Positions 34,558 through 46,650 of a stretch of DNA of 55,730 nt are shown here, in pieces. The notes beneath the pieces are model-generated. The model made no database searches. It worked only from the letters and a program-made list of their open reading frames with translations, and was not told where the DNA came from. A program made the translations under genes and the position numbers. Every line of letters starts with the position of its first letter. Positions within the stretch are counted from its first letter, which is position 1. The DNA lies in the NCBI RefSeq assembly GCF_000499385.1, contig NW_013652611.1:1-55730 (forward strand), given 5' to 3'. Source of the stretch: Eimeria necatrix. Lineage: Eukaryota > Apicomplexa > Conoidasida > Eucoccidiorida > Eimeriidae.

Positions 34558-37500
34558 TTATTTGGCTTTCATGTTTTTGCTGCCCGACCTCTTGAATATA
34601 CCTGACAGGCGCGACACTAATCGGGCTCCCAGCGGCCCAGCTCCACTGGGGTGGCGTCCTGAGGTTGCGCCGCCGTTTGGTTGTGTATGATCCCGTGATA
34701 TCTCGGGCTTCTCCGCACGAGCTGTTTGCCGACTGGGGATATCGTGAGACACTCCTTTACCGCCGAAAGACATTGTGGAGTTCGCTGGCGCACCCGCAGC
34801 CGTACTAGGACGTGAAGCTGCTGGTGCTGTTGCAAATGGAGGCTTTGAGAGACCTCCGCCAACAGCAACAGTAGTTAGGATCTCTTTGGCACTCCCTATT
34901 GCCGTTGCTTGTTCCCGGTTTGGGGTGTCTCTGGCAGCAGGAACGTCGGCAAGGTTCACAGCCTCCTGGGAGGCCTCTATGGTTGACAAGCCACTTGCCC
35001 TGGAGGCAACGGAAGTGGACGGTGCCGACTTGAGGGCGGTTTCTCTCGCGGCTGATGACGAATGTACTGATGCTGTTACAGCTGGCGTTTTCTTCACGGA
35101 TGCACTTTCCTCCGTGATATTGCTCTTCGGTCGGGGTGCAGCAGTAGGAAGCTTTTGCTTTTGGGGGGCCGTTGGAGGTCTGTTCCCTTCTGCTGTTGCT
35201 CTTCTCTGCTGTGGAGGAGACGAAACAGGCCCAGGGCTCTTACTAGAAGAGCTCTGTACTCTGGTCTCAGGGGCCGTCACAGTGCTACGAGAATGGAGGC
35301 TTTTCATGGAATTTGTGGACCGCGGAGCTGCTAGAGATGTTTGTGGCCTAGCTGCCGCCGGAACTCTAGGCATTAATATTTTTGTAGCGTCCAATGCTGC
35401 GGCAGTTACAGGATTCACTGGTGCTGCTGTGCCTTCCGATACCTTTGTCTGGGATACTTTGCCCGGTGCTGCGTATTTTGGCGGACTTGTTGGTGCTGGC
35501 TTTGGAACTGCTGATGTTTCTGTTGCGGGCTTCGGCCCAGCAGTGGAGGCTCTAAAAGCAGGGCTTCCTGGAGAAATGCTTTCGGGCCGTGCATTCAAAT
35601 TTGCTGTTGCTAATCTGGTTTGTGCTGTTAATGACTTCTGGGTAAGGGAGTCTCGAGAAACGCTAACTGCGGCGCTGGCCGCCGGTGATCGACTTGGCGA
35701 CGAAGGGCTTCTACAACCCTTTGCAGCAGATTTCTTAGCGTTGGGATCTATCGGAGCTAGATGCTGCTGAGCGTGAGTCCGTGCTTCAACTGCTGCTGTG
35801 TTCAGCTTCGGCCTCAGCCCTGCCGCTGGAGAACCAGGCTCCAGCGTACAGATGGCTGCCGCTGCTGCTTTTGCAGCATTTGCTGATACCTTCGCTGCAG
35901 TTGCTGCTGCCTCGGATTTTTTGAAGGGCGTTTGCTGCTGTTGCAGTATTGGTTGCGGTGTGTTACGTTTGGGTGCAGGTTGCCGTGCCGTCGCATGTTG
36001 AATTGGAATGGCTGCTGCTGTTGCAGAGCCCAAGCTTCTAGTCAGATGTGAGCTGGGGCGCTCGCTTGTCTCTTTACGACCAAGTATAGCAGTTCCTTTC
36101 TCAGCCGAGGCGGGAATGCCGGACGAACGTGCGCTGTGTGTAAGTTGGTGGGCAGCATCCTGGAAACTAGAAAGAGTGCTGCAGCTGCTGAAGGATGCAA
36201 TACTTCTCTCTGCGTTTTTCTGCTCTGAAGAGAGCTCTGCGACGTTTTCTACGGCTGTTGCTGGTGCTGCTGCCGCAGCCCCCTCCTTTCCCAGGGGAAG
36301 ATTAAACTCTTGGAAACCTAAATAAGAACCATTGGAAAGCCTCTCATGCGTAGCGCTCACTAATCGAAGGGCCGGAGAGGCTTGTTCAAGAAGTTATAGA
36401 TGTACGAGCACAACTTGCCAGAATTCGCTTCATTCTTCTGCACCATTCTTTCCACTTTCTTACCTCTTTGCGTGGCTTCTTGCATCAATAGTTGCAGTAA
36501 CGCTTTCATCTCAGACCTCCAAACATCCTCGCTGACGTCTTCGTGAGGCTTCACGGAGAAAATATCAATTGACCCATCCTGTGGAGAGGCAGTAGGCCGA
36601 GCTACATCAGTCTGTTCGTCTGTCGCTTTCTCTGACACGGTGCAAGTGCGCACTCTCGATCTGTTGAAACTATGATATGCCAATTAGCACCTAAAATATA
36701 CTGCTGCGACATTAGTGCGCAAAGTTAATTGCCAAGAGTCTCGTGATCATCTTGTAGGGGGTTTAACCTGGTCAGTAGCCTCTGAAATGTCCCTGGCACT
36801 GTCCGCGATAGAGCAGTTGAGCCCCTGCGAGCATCTCTTTTGGATATTTTCTTGGCTGTCAAGCCGGCTGATTAGCAAACACTTTCCGAGCTCCTCAAAG
36901 AAGGTTTTCTCTGCTTCAGGGCTACGCCAAGAGTGAACAAAGATGCATTCCTGATTTTCCAGGAGACAAGGGCAGCAGTTTACCTCTGGTGGGTTGTGCG
37001 CAGATCGGTGTAGGGGATAGGCCCAATTAGTAGGTAATAGACAGACGAAAAAGTCTGGGCGTTTTCCTATGGAGTAGCTATCTTGTGCATGCGTGCAACA
37101 CGCTCAGTGCTTCTGCTCATGTTTTGTTTGCCCTGGAGCTAACCGTTTGTCGGTTGAGAAGACTTAGAAGAGACTTTAGCGTCCGGATACGCGAGCTGGG
37201 GTTGTTCAGGAGGTCCGTTACAAATATCAAGTCAAAAGTCTCTTTTGTGTTCTCAAGAGCAGAGAAGCTAAAAGTGCGAATCTGCAGCAGCAACAGGGGA
37301 GCCATCGGGTGCAACACGGATGCGTGCTCACGTGCTTCAGCCGACATTCCGGCTGTATACGGCACAGGATCGTTAGCTACTGCTACCAGCAGCTGCTGTA
37401 ACCGTCAGGACGTGCCCACTGCCCAGTGCGGCGTACCGGGTGGCACTTTGTGAACTCTGAGTTGAAAGTGGAAATGTTGTGTTGAAGGAGAGTCAAGGTG

Positions 37501-37980
37501 GGGCCGTCTTCGTCGCAGGCATGCGCTTTAGCCCCCAGCAAGGCCGCCACCATGGATACGAGCCCACAGCCTGAAAACTCATCAGATACTTTCCCCGTCG
37601 TTAAGGCTTCCGCTGTCGTGAATCGCCGTGCAACTCCCCCTGGGAGAGTCTACACTACTTGAGCTTTTGTATCCAGTGTCACAAGCTCGTCTAGTGCAAA
37701 ACACTAATAGGGGGCTGGCGCCTAACTAACCCGACCCAAGTTCGATTGTCTTGCGTCCTCGCAGCGGGAATTGGTTGGCTTGGGTCGCCTGAAGCTCAAG
37801 GTACTTCCCCAAGAAGACGGGTGCCGGACCTACCTGGGTTGCAGAGGGGCCCCATGCTGACTCTTTGATGTACAACAAAGCCTTAGGAGCTCCAGTCAAT
37901 TCTCCTGCCTCATAAACGTAAAAGCGTGGGGCTTGCCAAGAACCCAGCGATAGGAGCCCCCCCGAGCCTCTGCGCAGCAT
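34558..37980 (-). CDS. METTL21-type protein methyltransferase with long low-complexity tail, 6 exons
   Basis: Exons on minus: 37980-37731, 37570-37437, 37281-37144, 36950-36768, 36629-36464, 36359-34558. All junctions are GT-AG and phases close to 890 residues. The start at 37980 begins MLRRGSGG. SAM-binding motif I is IELGSGCGLVSMVAALLGA, created by the exon 1/2 junction, and is preceded by FLGKYLELQ, as in the METTL21/lysine-methyltransferase group. CDEDGPTLTLLQHN fits the acidic loop after strand 2, FDLIFVTDLL is the strand 4 motif, and FVHSWRSPEAEKTFFEEL the C-terminal strand region. The final exon adds 600 codons of Ala/Ser/Pro/Thr-rich, probably disordered sequence ending in the basic RLSGIFKRSGSKNMKAK. 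That exon has no ATG near its start but joins in phase through a strong GTAAGA donor, so it was not called a separate gene. The substrate is unknown. The usual DxxY-type motif is altered to VTDLL. The acceptor of exon 5 is the weakest point. Confidence 0.75.
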
Positions 37981-39522
37981 CTTCACGGCTGAGCGAAAAG
38001 AATGCACTAATTCAAATATTCGTAGTTTTCTTCTGCCATGAGTTTGATGGAAAGCGTGGAAGGGCCACGCGACCAGTGAGGAGCCGAGTACGGGAAGTGA
38101 CCCTGGTAGAGGGGCTGGACTGAGGTCACGTCTCTTGGACGACCGCGTTTGGGTGCTCACAACTTAGACTCGGCGAAGGCATACAGATTATTCTTCTGAA
38201 TCTAATGAGCTCCTTTGTTGTCAACAAGGTATCAACTTCGTCTACGACCAGATCTAGATGTGAAACGCACTCTATGAACTACTGCACATTGCCGTAGGCG
38301 CTGCCTCAGGGAGGCTCCTCTTAGTTGTTCAGCACAAAAAGGCCTTCTTAAGCAGAAATTTGACTGCTCCTCCCCGTGTCAATATTTACAGTGATTTGCG
38401 TGTGGGCACGTGAGAGCCTACCAACAGCGCGCGCAGGTAAATGGCCTTGCGCCTGCGATGCTGGCTCCAGGCTGCGACCACCAAGCGCAATACGCTTGAA
38501 GCATCACAAGCACCAATTCAAACTAGCTTTGGTGCACACTGGCCTCAAAAACATGGCTGTTCCAAGCTGTCGCTTACAGCCCCTACGGGATATGCGGTAA
38601 CAGTTAAGCGCATTCCCCACAAACGGCAGAGCGCAGCTGCGGCAATTCAGAATGCTTGATGATCCATTCAACCGACCCGCATTCGATTTCGATACAAAAA
38701 ATGCTGCGAAAGCTTAAATAACACAGAACTCTTCCAAGGGCAGCTTTCCCGTGCCACTTACCTCCAGAACACCAGAAAATATGTTAGCAACATCCTTCTG
38801 CAGCGTTGTGTCCTTGCCAGTAAGAATTTAGAAATCTTGTGCAACCATTCACCGTGCTCCAACCATATATGGGCTGGAAATAACAAGAACAAATGCTCCT
38901 GTGTTCACGTTTACGGTGGGCTTGAAACTGCAGCTGGTGTGGCCTCACCTGAATTTAGCTTGGCACTCCTTCCATTGTCATTTCAACAAAACACTTGAGC
39001 AATTGCAGCTTGCGCATAGGCAGAGAAAAGGTGCACTATAACTGTAAACCCATAAACCGCCCAAACTGTACGGAAATTTTGAAATGGGTGACACTAGGGC
39101 AAATGGGCTGTACGGTCATGAGAATCCTGGAAGGCTTATGCGTCAAAAGCAACTCTGAGAAGATGACTGTGCAGCGGAAATATAGTCGAAAAGTCCAGTG
39201 GCCACTGCGCAGAGGTTAACGGGGACCTGGGCTTCCTCACATTACTCCACCTGCCGCGTAGAGCTGTTAGCAGGTGCTGACACTTCCCCTGCAACTTTAA
39301 GCTGCTACAACCCCTGCAACACACATATTTCGTCACCTTTTCCAAGGGCACTCGGCATTAGAAGCTCGAGTAATCTCCTGGGGTTGGATTCATGCAGCTA
39401 CACTAAGCGATTCCAGGGAAAGGTGATCTCCTGGAGCTTCTCCTGCCTTCTGTCCTGGCAGTACCGGCGAGACCAGTAATACTCCAGATTGGTCTCTACA
39501 AAGATGCAGCTGAATAAGTGCC
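37981..39522. other. Spacer, no gene seen
   Basis: About 1.5 kb between the start of the methyltransferase gene and the end of the 967-codon gene. The frame of exon 1 stays open upstream to 38160, so a further upstream exon cannot be excluded. Short frames at 38376-38600, 38441-38659 and 38995-39219 are not supported. Confidence 0.4.
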
Positions 39523-42426
39523 CTAACTCGTCTGAAATGAGACGTGACGCTGAGGCTGGCAGCAAGTCATCAGTCGGGGCGATGAAGCAGCGGCGCCCCA
39601 TGAAGCGGTGGCAGCAGCAGCAGCAGCGCCAGCCACCGCTACTTTCTTTGCTGCGCTAGTTTGTGAATTCCTTCCGAACGGAATGTTCCTCCGTGGGCCA
39701 CTCGCGACTGCTGTAGAACTGCCATCTTTCTCCGCTACGCTTCTGCTGGTCCTCGAGTCCGTCAAGACTTCTGGGTATGCAACAGGTGTATGGAAGGACA
39801 CAGCAGTGGACGAGATCGGTGTCATCTCGCCGACAAAGCGACAAAACTGCCCTACCTGCATCGTTTGATGCGGTAGTTGCAGGTCAGCAACGTGCTGCTG
39901 TTGTTGCTGCTTCAATTGTGCGAAGGGCAGCGACCAATCAGACAAATGAGAGTTTAAGAGATTGTGATACGAGCACATATCTGGGATATTTCCCAAGGAA
40001 GACCAGTGCCATGTTGACGATGCATTCTTCTGCCTCAGCCCTTCACTGTTTACCCAGGAGCTAAGGTTGCAGGTTCTTGAATTCCCGCCCCACTCATCGA
40101 CTTGGCTGCAGCTGTTGTCAGTGCAGTTCCTGTTAAATTCAGGACTTGTGCCCGACCACAGAACTGAGAATCCAGGCAGCTGGATTCCTCCAAATCCTGA
40201 TGCCTTCCAAAGAATAGCAATTTCCAAAAGTTTGTGCACTGTCTGCAGCGTTGCACCGACAGGAAGCAGCAGTCGCTTTACAAGGCTGAGCAAAGAAGCC
40301 CCTTTACGCCTAGCTGCTCCCTCCGCTTTTCCCAGCACTCCGTGCAGCAAATGCTTTATCAGCTTCGGCTCACCAGGAAGGAGAAAGTTGCTGAGCCAGG
40401 AGTTTCCCTTGAGAGGGCCATATGATATTGCGGGGCTCCCACACCGCTGATTCAGCAGTACGACGGCTCTCTGGAAGGCGCCTTTGCAGCTTCCCTGTGC
40501 TGCTGCAGCAGATTTTGCTTCAACAGTTGCCACAAGTGGAGAGACACCTGCCCCACTGACTTCAGAAAAAAGACGTAAAGGGGTCCGAACTAGCCAGCTC
40601 CAAATGCCCGAAGAAGGTGAAAATTGCCGCCATATTGCTGTAGTGATAGCTGTGCCGCAAGTGGCAACGGAAGCAGCAGTATGCGCAGTGGCACCACTCC
40701 AAGCACGAACAAACTTCAAAACTTTCTTCGACGCTGTTTGTACTACTGTTATCGGGGAAGGCGGCAGTGTATTCACCGTTATCTTCGCATCAATTCGACT
40801 TGCTGCTGCTGCCAATACTGTTCGTGGCCGTGATTCTACCGTTAAAAGATCTCGCGGGAGACTCCATGGCACTTTTAAATCATTATCTTGGGCTGTTGGA
40901 CTGGAAGGTGATCTCAGAGCTGCTTCATCGTAAGAGGAAGTGGCCTCGCTGACGTGCATGTTTTCCTGGAAAAGGGGATCCAGTCTGGACTTTGCCGCAT
41001 GAACCTCCAAGAAACAGACAGCAACAGCTTTACAAAGTGTGTCTTTACAGTTGCCCATCCCAGCGAGCTGCATATTATTTCGGTGGTGCTGCAGCTGCTT
41101 CTGCTGTGTAGATGGTTTTTGATTACGAGGATAACGAATCTGCTGGTGTTGCTGCCGTCCACTGGGCTGTTGCTCTCCAGTGAGGGGGCCTTGCTGCTGC
41201 TTTTGAGCTTGTCTGTGATACCCCGCGTCGTGCTGCTCCAACAGTTTTCGTTCCATTTGTTGGTGCCGCTGATGTTTTGCGTGCTTCTGTTGCATGTGCC
41301 GGCCCTGGAGGCCCTGCCGCGGCAGCAGTGCCGCAGCAGCGCCACGACTGGGAAGCCCTTGCTTGTTGCATTCCTTTCCATGGAGGAAAAATTTCGTAGC
41401 TTCTGGCCCTATTGCATGTATTATATCCGCAGGTGGCGCCCCTACTACAGTTTCAGCTTCTGTTTGTGCCCCTGCGTCTCTTTCTGTTCCGTTGTCGTGC
41501 ACAGCTCCAATAGGGCCAAATGTTCTTTGAAAGCCGCAAGAAGAGCCCTCATCAAATGGTTCCAGTTTTCTAGGCAATGAATTGCAGCTAGTGTTGCTGC
41601 TGGCGCTGAAGTCTCGTCGTTGAGGTGCATCCAGCTGCTCCTGTTGCTGCGGCTGTTGCCGCTGCAGCAACTGCTGCGTCGGCTGCGCAGGGTGGCTGTG
41701 AATTTCGCAGCATTCTTCCGCGCCCACCGGATGGTGAGGTCCCCATGCAGGATTGAGGCTGCCAGTATCTCTCATGTCACATATCTCTGCCACTCTCTTA
41801 GCAGATAGCGAAAGACAAGTGAACCCCAGCGCTCTTGAGATGATCGACAGAAGAGCTGCTTCCGCTCTCAGTGCAGATAAATCCCCCTGAATGAGAGCAT
41901 CCTGCATTGCACTGCAGCTGATAGGGAGAGAAGAAGTGTAAAAGCCCCAAAGCAGCCTTAGATGTACACGCTTTTCTGGGTCTAGAGGCAGCCAGGGGAG
42001 TTCCCCATTAAAAGGCAAATGCGAAGTAGGAGCCCGGCAGATTTCGCAAGTGCCAGGCAAACATGACAACGAATGAACGCCTGTATCACTCACTAGGTTC
42101 TTTGCCGTTCCTGTTTCTCCTGACTCCGACGCTACTTCTGCCTGTGAAGCTGTTGTATCCCTCGATCTTGACATATGTGCGTATTTTTCTGCCTTTACTG
42201 GATGCTCTGCCGTCTGTATATTTGGCTTTGCTGCTGCTGACGATGGTGATGGTCTTGACACTTGTGATCCTGCCTCTGCTAACTCTACTGTTTGTCCCTT
42301 CTCCGCATTCGTATCTGCAGTTGGTAGCTGCGATTCTCTGCCCCCTGGCGATGAGTTTCTTGATGAATAGCTGCCAGTCGCGGTGTCATCAAAGCAGTGA
42401 AAACCTGGTGGCATCGGCTGCACCAT
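39523..42426 (-). CDS. Large intronless Ser/Ala/Gln-rich protein, function unknown
   Basis: A continuous 967-codon frame with a true ATG at 42426 (MVQPMPPGFHCFDD). Residues 1-115 are polar and disordered. C122, C127 and C130 (CLPGTCEIC) could bind metal but lack a clear fourth ligand. Residues 150-225 look helical and folded (PLDPEKRVHLRLLWGFYTS, ALRAEAALLSIISRALGF). A Gln/His/Arg-rich stretch occupies about 370-450. Residues 600-780 contain several moderately hydrophobic helices (SLLSLVKRLLLPVGATLQTV) that are not convincing membrane spans. The C-terminus is Ala-rich. There is no signal peptide. No homologue was recognised. Long unbroken length and amino-acid texture make it a real gene. Antisense frames of up to 208 codons are shadows. 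Confidence 0.82.
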   Translation of the reverse strand: MVQPMPPGFHCFDDTATGSYSSRNSSPGGRESQLPTADTNAEKGQTVELAEAGSQVSRPSPSSAAAKPNIQTAEHPVKAEKYAHMSRSRDTTASQAEVASESGETGTAKNLVSDTGVHSLSCLPGTCEICRAPTSHLPFNGELPWLPLDPEKRVHLRLLWGFYTSSLPISCSAMQDALIQGDLSALRAEAALLSIISRALGFTCLSLSAKRVAEICDMRDTGSLNPAWGPHHPVGAEECCEIHSHPAQPTQQLLQRQQPQQQEQLDAPQRRDFSASSNTSCNSLPRKLEPFDEGSSCGFQRTFGPIGAVHDNGTERDAGAQTEAETVVGAPPADIIHAIGPEATKFFLHGKECNKQGLPSRGAAAALLPRQGLQGRHMQQKHAKHQRHQQMERKLLEQHDAGYHRQAQKQQQGPLTGEQQPSGRQQHQQIRYPRNQKPSTQQKQLQHHRNNMQLAGMGNCKDTLCKAVAVCFLEVHAAKSRLDPLFQENMHVSEATSSYDEAALRSPSSPTAQDNDLKVPWSLPRDLLTVESRPRTVLAAAASRIDAKITVNTLPPSPITVVQTASKKVLKFVRAWSGATAHTAASVATCGTAITTAIWRQFSPSSGIWSWLVRTPLRLFSEVSGAGVSPLVATVEAKSAAAAQGSCKGAFQRAVVLLNQRCGSPAISYGPLKGNSWLSNFLLPGEPKLIKHLLHGVLGKAEGAARRKGASLLSLVKRLLLPVGATLQTVHKLLEIAILWKASGFGGIQLPGFSVLWSGTSPEFNRNCTDNSCSQVDEWGGNSRTCNLSSWVNSEGLRQKNASSTWHWSSLGNIPDMCSYHNLLNSHLSDWSLPFAQLKQQQQQHVADLQLPHQTMQVGQFCRFVGEMTPISSTAVSFHTPVAYPEVLTDSRTSRSVAEKDGSSTAVASGPRRNIPFGRNSQTSAAKKVAVAGAAAAAATASWGAAASSPRLMTCCQPQRHVSFQTS

Positions 42427-45400
42427 TAACTGTTGGCTAATGCTCCCGATTCACCTTGACCCCCTGACCCTCCAAAGTGTTTGTGGAGTTCTCCTTAGCA
42501 TCAGCAGAAAAGGCACCGAAAGCTCGCTGGCGGCTTTAATACCTGGCCAGTGGTTTCAATACTTGTCTGTTCCCTTGCCTCTGAAGAAGTCCACTATGGA
42601 GGGCTCGAAGTGCACTCAATCGCTTGTGTCGGCCTCCGGAGATTCGGCGTGGCAGGCCTAGCAACAAGTCTGGCTATCTTCTGATAATTTATGAAATGCT
42701 GTTGACGGAATCATCCGCTGCGCAACATGTTACGGTAGCGAAAGCTAGCCGCCATGGCGCTGCTATATTCCGGATCGCATACAGCTACCTGCCCACCTTT
42801 CTATGAATGAACAGAAAGGTTAAGCTGGCTTATAGAAGATAGCACAATGTGATGAGGGAAAAAGAGTAGAAGATCTTGAGCCGTAGAGTGACTTGAGCAC
42901 CGGGGGTCACGGGCAACGCAACGGAGAGGAACAAATGGCTTTGAACACGACATAAAAACACTTTCCTTACCAATCAACTGCAATAAAAAGCAGTAATGTA
43001 TTCCAAAATGCCATTAAGACACGAGGACGTGCGGAGGGACGCAGGCTAGAGCACCTTCTGTTTGGTACTTGCAGTCAATACGTCGAAAATGAACCCCCAC
43101 ACTAAGTGACAAGGCGAACAACCTTTGCAAGTTTGTTTGATACTTTTTGAAGGGCCCTAGTCTGTTTTTTCAAGGGGCTCTGCGGTGTGACATGCAGCCG
43201 CAGCCTTGTCGCCCAACGGCAGTTCATGGTGGGCATTGACAATGCTGCTTTGGTATTCAATCTTCCGTCGTTATTTCTTGCCCGCCACCAGCCTGGGTGG
43301 AATATTGCTGCTCATCTCTATTAATTTGATGTATTTGCCTCCCATACATATCTCTCGGGAGTAGCAGGACTGTGGTTCATACAAGCGGAATGGACCAGTT
43401 GGAAGACCACTACTGCAACATGCCTTGTCAGCCAAGACAATAAAATTCGAATTCGCACTCCAATGGCTACAACATAATTTATAATTCAATTTTATTACTA
43501 AAGCGCTGGTTGGCCTAACTGGGCGCCTCTCCCCAGATTTAACTTCGTGCGCTCGCCACATGTGCAAGTCCGTTGAAGCTGGGAATGTTGAAGCTGCGGA
43601 AGACTCACATGTCTGCAGAAGTCACACTTTTACAAAATAGTGTAAACTGAGATCTCTATTATGCTTTTGCCAAGGCTCTAGTGTGCAAATATGCAATGTT
43701 CTCAGTAGTTATCGAATACGGGCACGCACCATTGCAGAGCTCAAACTACATGATAAGGCTGCAGCGACAACCTTTAATTCTTGGTGCTTCCCATTAGCCT
43801 TCCGTCTGCTAGAAACCTCTGCTGCCCTTTGTGCAATTAGTAGTTCAAAACACCTTCGGTGAAAGTAGACGACTCTGGAGTCTCGCTCTGTAGCCTTGCG
43901 GTTCTGCGCTTCTGTTTTCAAGAAACATGGGTTTCTGCAGTGGGCTCTCCACTTGCTTGCTCTGATGCTGCAGCTGAGCCAACAGGTTCTGCCAACAACG
44001 GCAGACAACTCTTCAGCTGCTCTCAAGAGCCAAGCAAAAAAGAATGGTCAAGTGCAAAGGGAAGAACCTCGGAACCAAGAGCAACAGAAGGCATTTGTAT
44101 AGAACCTCGGAACCAAGAGCAACAGAAGGCATTTGTATAGTAGTGGCCTGAGGAGAAGCGATTCGTCGTACAGATAATAAGTCCATTAACTTAAAACCAT
44201 GCCTGCTCTGTAGGCCGCTCTCAGATGTTTAATGCACAGCTCCCACTGTTAAGCTAAATGGCGACTACAGGGATTGGGGGGCCTGATCTAATGATGACCT
44301 GAATATTCATTGTAGAAGTATGACGAAAGAATACACAAATTGAAATGACCCTGTCTGAGTCTAGCGGTACGATTCACGCTGTATGCTGCCGATGGAGGTC
44401 CTGAAATATCATGGTGTAAAATGACAGTGAACGTGTTTGATGAGTAGGTATGTGTGAATGCTACTTTTTTGGAAAAGTGTGGAAGGAGTAGCTCAAGCTT
44501 TTCAGGTCTGCACCCAGTGCCTTGAAAATGCATTAATCTGACTGAATCTTCTAAAGCAATAGGCATTCTGTGACAGTAATAAACATTGGTGCACTAACCT
44601 TTACACTTTCATCGAGCTACATAACACAGTATTAGTATAAATCACACTGTACCCAGAATTAAAATACGTGCCTTCGGTGTCTCGATTAGGAACAAAATGC
44701 AGTGCGTGGTAGTAGTATTGAGCAAGGTAGCACTGCCAAGTGTTTCAACAAAGTAACCAGTACTCTACTGAAAGACAGTGCCATACCGCTTCTAAACGAG
44801 TCAGGCACAGCAACAGGGTTCACCTTTGCAGTTACGAAAAGAGGATTGCAACTGAGCACAGTCTGCAATGGGCTCTGTAGCAATTCATTGCTAGGATTCG
44901 TTGAGCGCTACAACTGCTAAAGTATGCCTTGGAATTTCTTCGTTTTCAGCGGCATTAAAGTACTCAGAAATCTCAGTAGGCCTCCGATATCGCCTGTGCA
45001 GATCATGCTTTCACACAACTGATAAGTCGTATGCACACACAGCTAGGCAGCACAAAACGTGCATGCTTGGTGCGAACATATAAAATCGCCGGTGACGGTG
45101 ATGGTGTAATGATCCTGTAGCTACACGAATGCCGGCGGACCATGACATAGCCATCGACGCAATACAGCTCATCCCCCATCTGGTGGGGAACACTTGTGTG
45201 AGATACTGAAGCTACAGTAGCCGGAGGAAGCCTACGCAAAGCATCAGTAATCTTTGAATGGCGACTCAACGAAAAGCTTTCTAAAACTGGGAGAAATCCG
45301 TTGTGTCAACATGGCATTGGACAAGAGCAAATAAGGGTTTGAGCTGAGAGAACTGCTAACAGTTCAGAGCCTACCTCATTGGATACACTTGGAATAAACT

Positions 45401-46650
45401 ACACGTATACGGGTACTTGGAGCTGGAAAAGACACATATACTGGGTAGATTTTTTTCCACACCCAGGAAAAGGAGGCTTTAAGAGCTGTCCAAGATTCAT
45501 TAAGGGGTAATCGAGACAAGTATGATCCCAAGTTTGTCGCTCTGGTGGAACGAGGCTCAGCTTTTTTTCCGTAGGGAATGCATGGAATTCTACTGTTCCT
45601 TAATTTCTACAGCAACTGCATGGGAAGGATTAGTGAAGTTTTAGCGTGAGAAAAGGCCACAGGCGTGCTGGCGCAGAGCCGCAACTAACAAAGATTGTGG
45701 AGTTTGGCTGGCATAAGGATGAAGCTATTGTTTTCAGGAACATGAGCTGTCGGGATAGCCTCATAGCTATGCAGCGTGAAATACTATGACGGGCGCAACA
45801 ACGCGAAAAAGCGAAAATGGCGTGCTGTAACTGTAGGGTACGGAGTCACGGGGCGAGTGCCCCAACAGGACAGGCATATTCTAAGCGTGGCGCAACGGGC
45901 CATTACGCTCGAGCGCGCTTCAATCTTCGGCTATGCTGACTGCTGCGTGCGAACAATGGACCCTTGGGAGCAATTCGCACTGAGTGCGCTTCGTACATTA
46001 AAGCAAATGAGCGTAAACGCTGCAGGAGATGAATGTGACTGACGAAGCACAGATGATGATGCACTTGTGCGTGCAGCAATAACAGGCATAACGCCGATCC
46101 ACTGAGTGGACACAGCAATACATCTGAAGTTGTAGTTTAGGGCTGTATGAAAAGCATTGCGGAACTCAAGGGAGTTTTGGTGTAGACGGTTAATTAAACT
46201 GTGAATTCTAATTGATAACACTGAGGTGCTAGTGGGGCTTCAGGACGTACGTGGTAGTTAATCGGTGACTGTTGCCAAACCTAGTTGTGGTGAGTCACGA
46301 GTCAGCATTGCCCCAACATGTCTCCCATTTCTTGTACATCCGCTTACGCTTATCATTACACACTAGGAACACCATTTAAGCGCTAAAATGATGCAAATAA
46401 AATTAATCTGGAACCAGATGCCAAGGAATGCATCTGTATCTCTTAGTTCCTTAACCTCCGCTGCGTGGGCGCGCTGCGCACTTCTACTTCACTTCTTCCT
46501 GCCATCTCCAAACCTTGGGCTCACCTGCGGAGAAAACCAGAACTAATTGAGAGAATATTAAGCCACCTATCCTTCTAATGTATTCTGCTTGTCATATCCA
46601 TCTACGTATTCTGAATTATATGACCGTGAAGGCAATTTCTGGACTACATT
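42427..46650. other. Long gene-poor stretch
   Basis: About 4.2 kb without a supportable gene. Frames at 43271-43567, 43709-44026, 43859-44140, 45776-46042 and 45931-46221 are short and overlap on opposite strands. It contains a 38-bp tandem duplication at 44063-44138. The left end must hold the promoter of the 967-codon gene. Confidence 0.45.
44063..44138. repeat. 38-bp perfect tandem duplication
   Basis: Two identical 38-bp copies, 44063-44100 and 44101-44138, each starting AGAACCTCGGAACCAAGAGC and ending GGCATTTGTAT. Perfect identity indicates a recent event. The period is not a multiple of three. Confidence 0.95.

Noticed and set aside
34775..35770. 331-codon plus-strand frame beginning with ATG
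   Set aside because: It is antisense to the methyltransferase tail. The minus frame is longer (600 codons) and joins by splicing to a recognisable enzyme; GC-rich Ala/Ser codons commonly keep the opposite strand open.
36360..36683. Independent small gene ending PLRPFD
   Set aside because: Its 3' part is read-through past a strong GTAAGA donor; the upstream part joins in phase with the methyltransferase gene on both sides.
40954..41580. 208-codon plus-strand frame rich in Leu and Cys
   Set aside because: Antisense of the Gln-rich part of the 967-codon protein; poly-Leu/Cys composition is the usual shadow of CAG-type codons.
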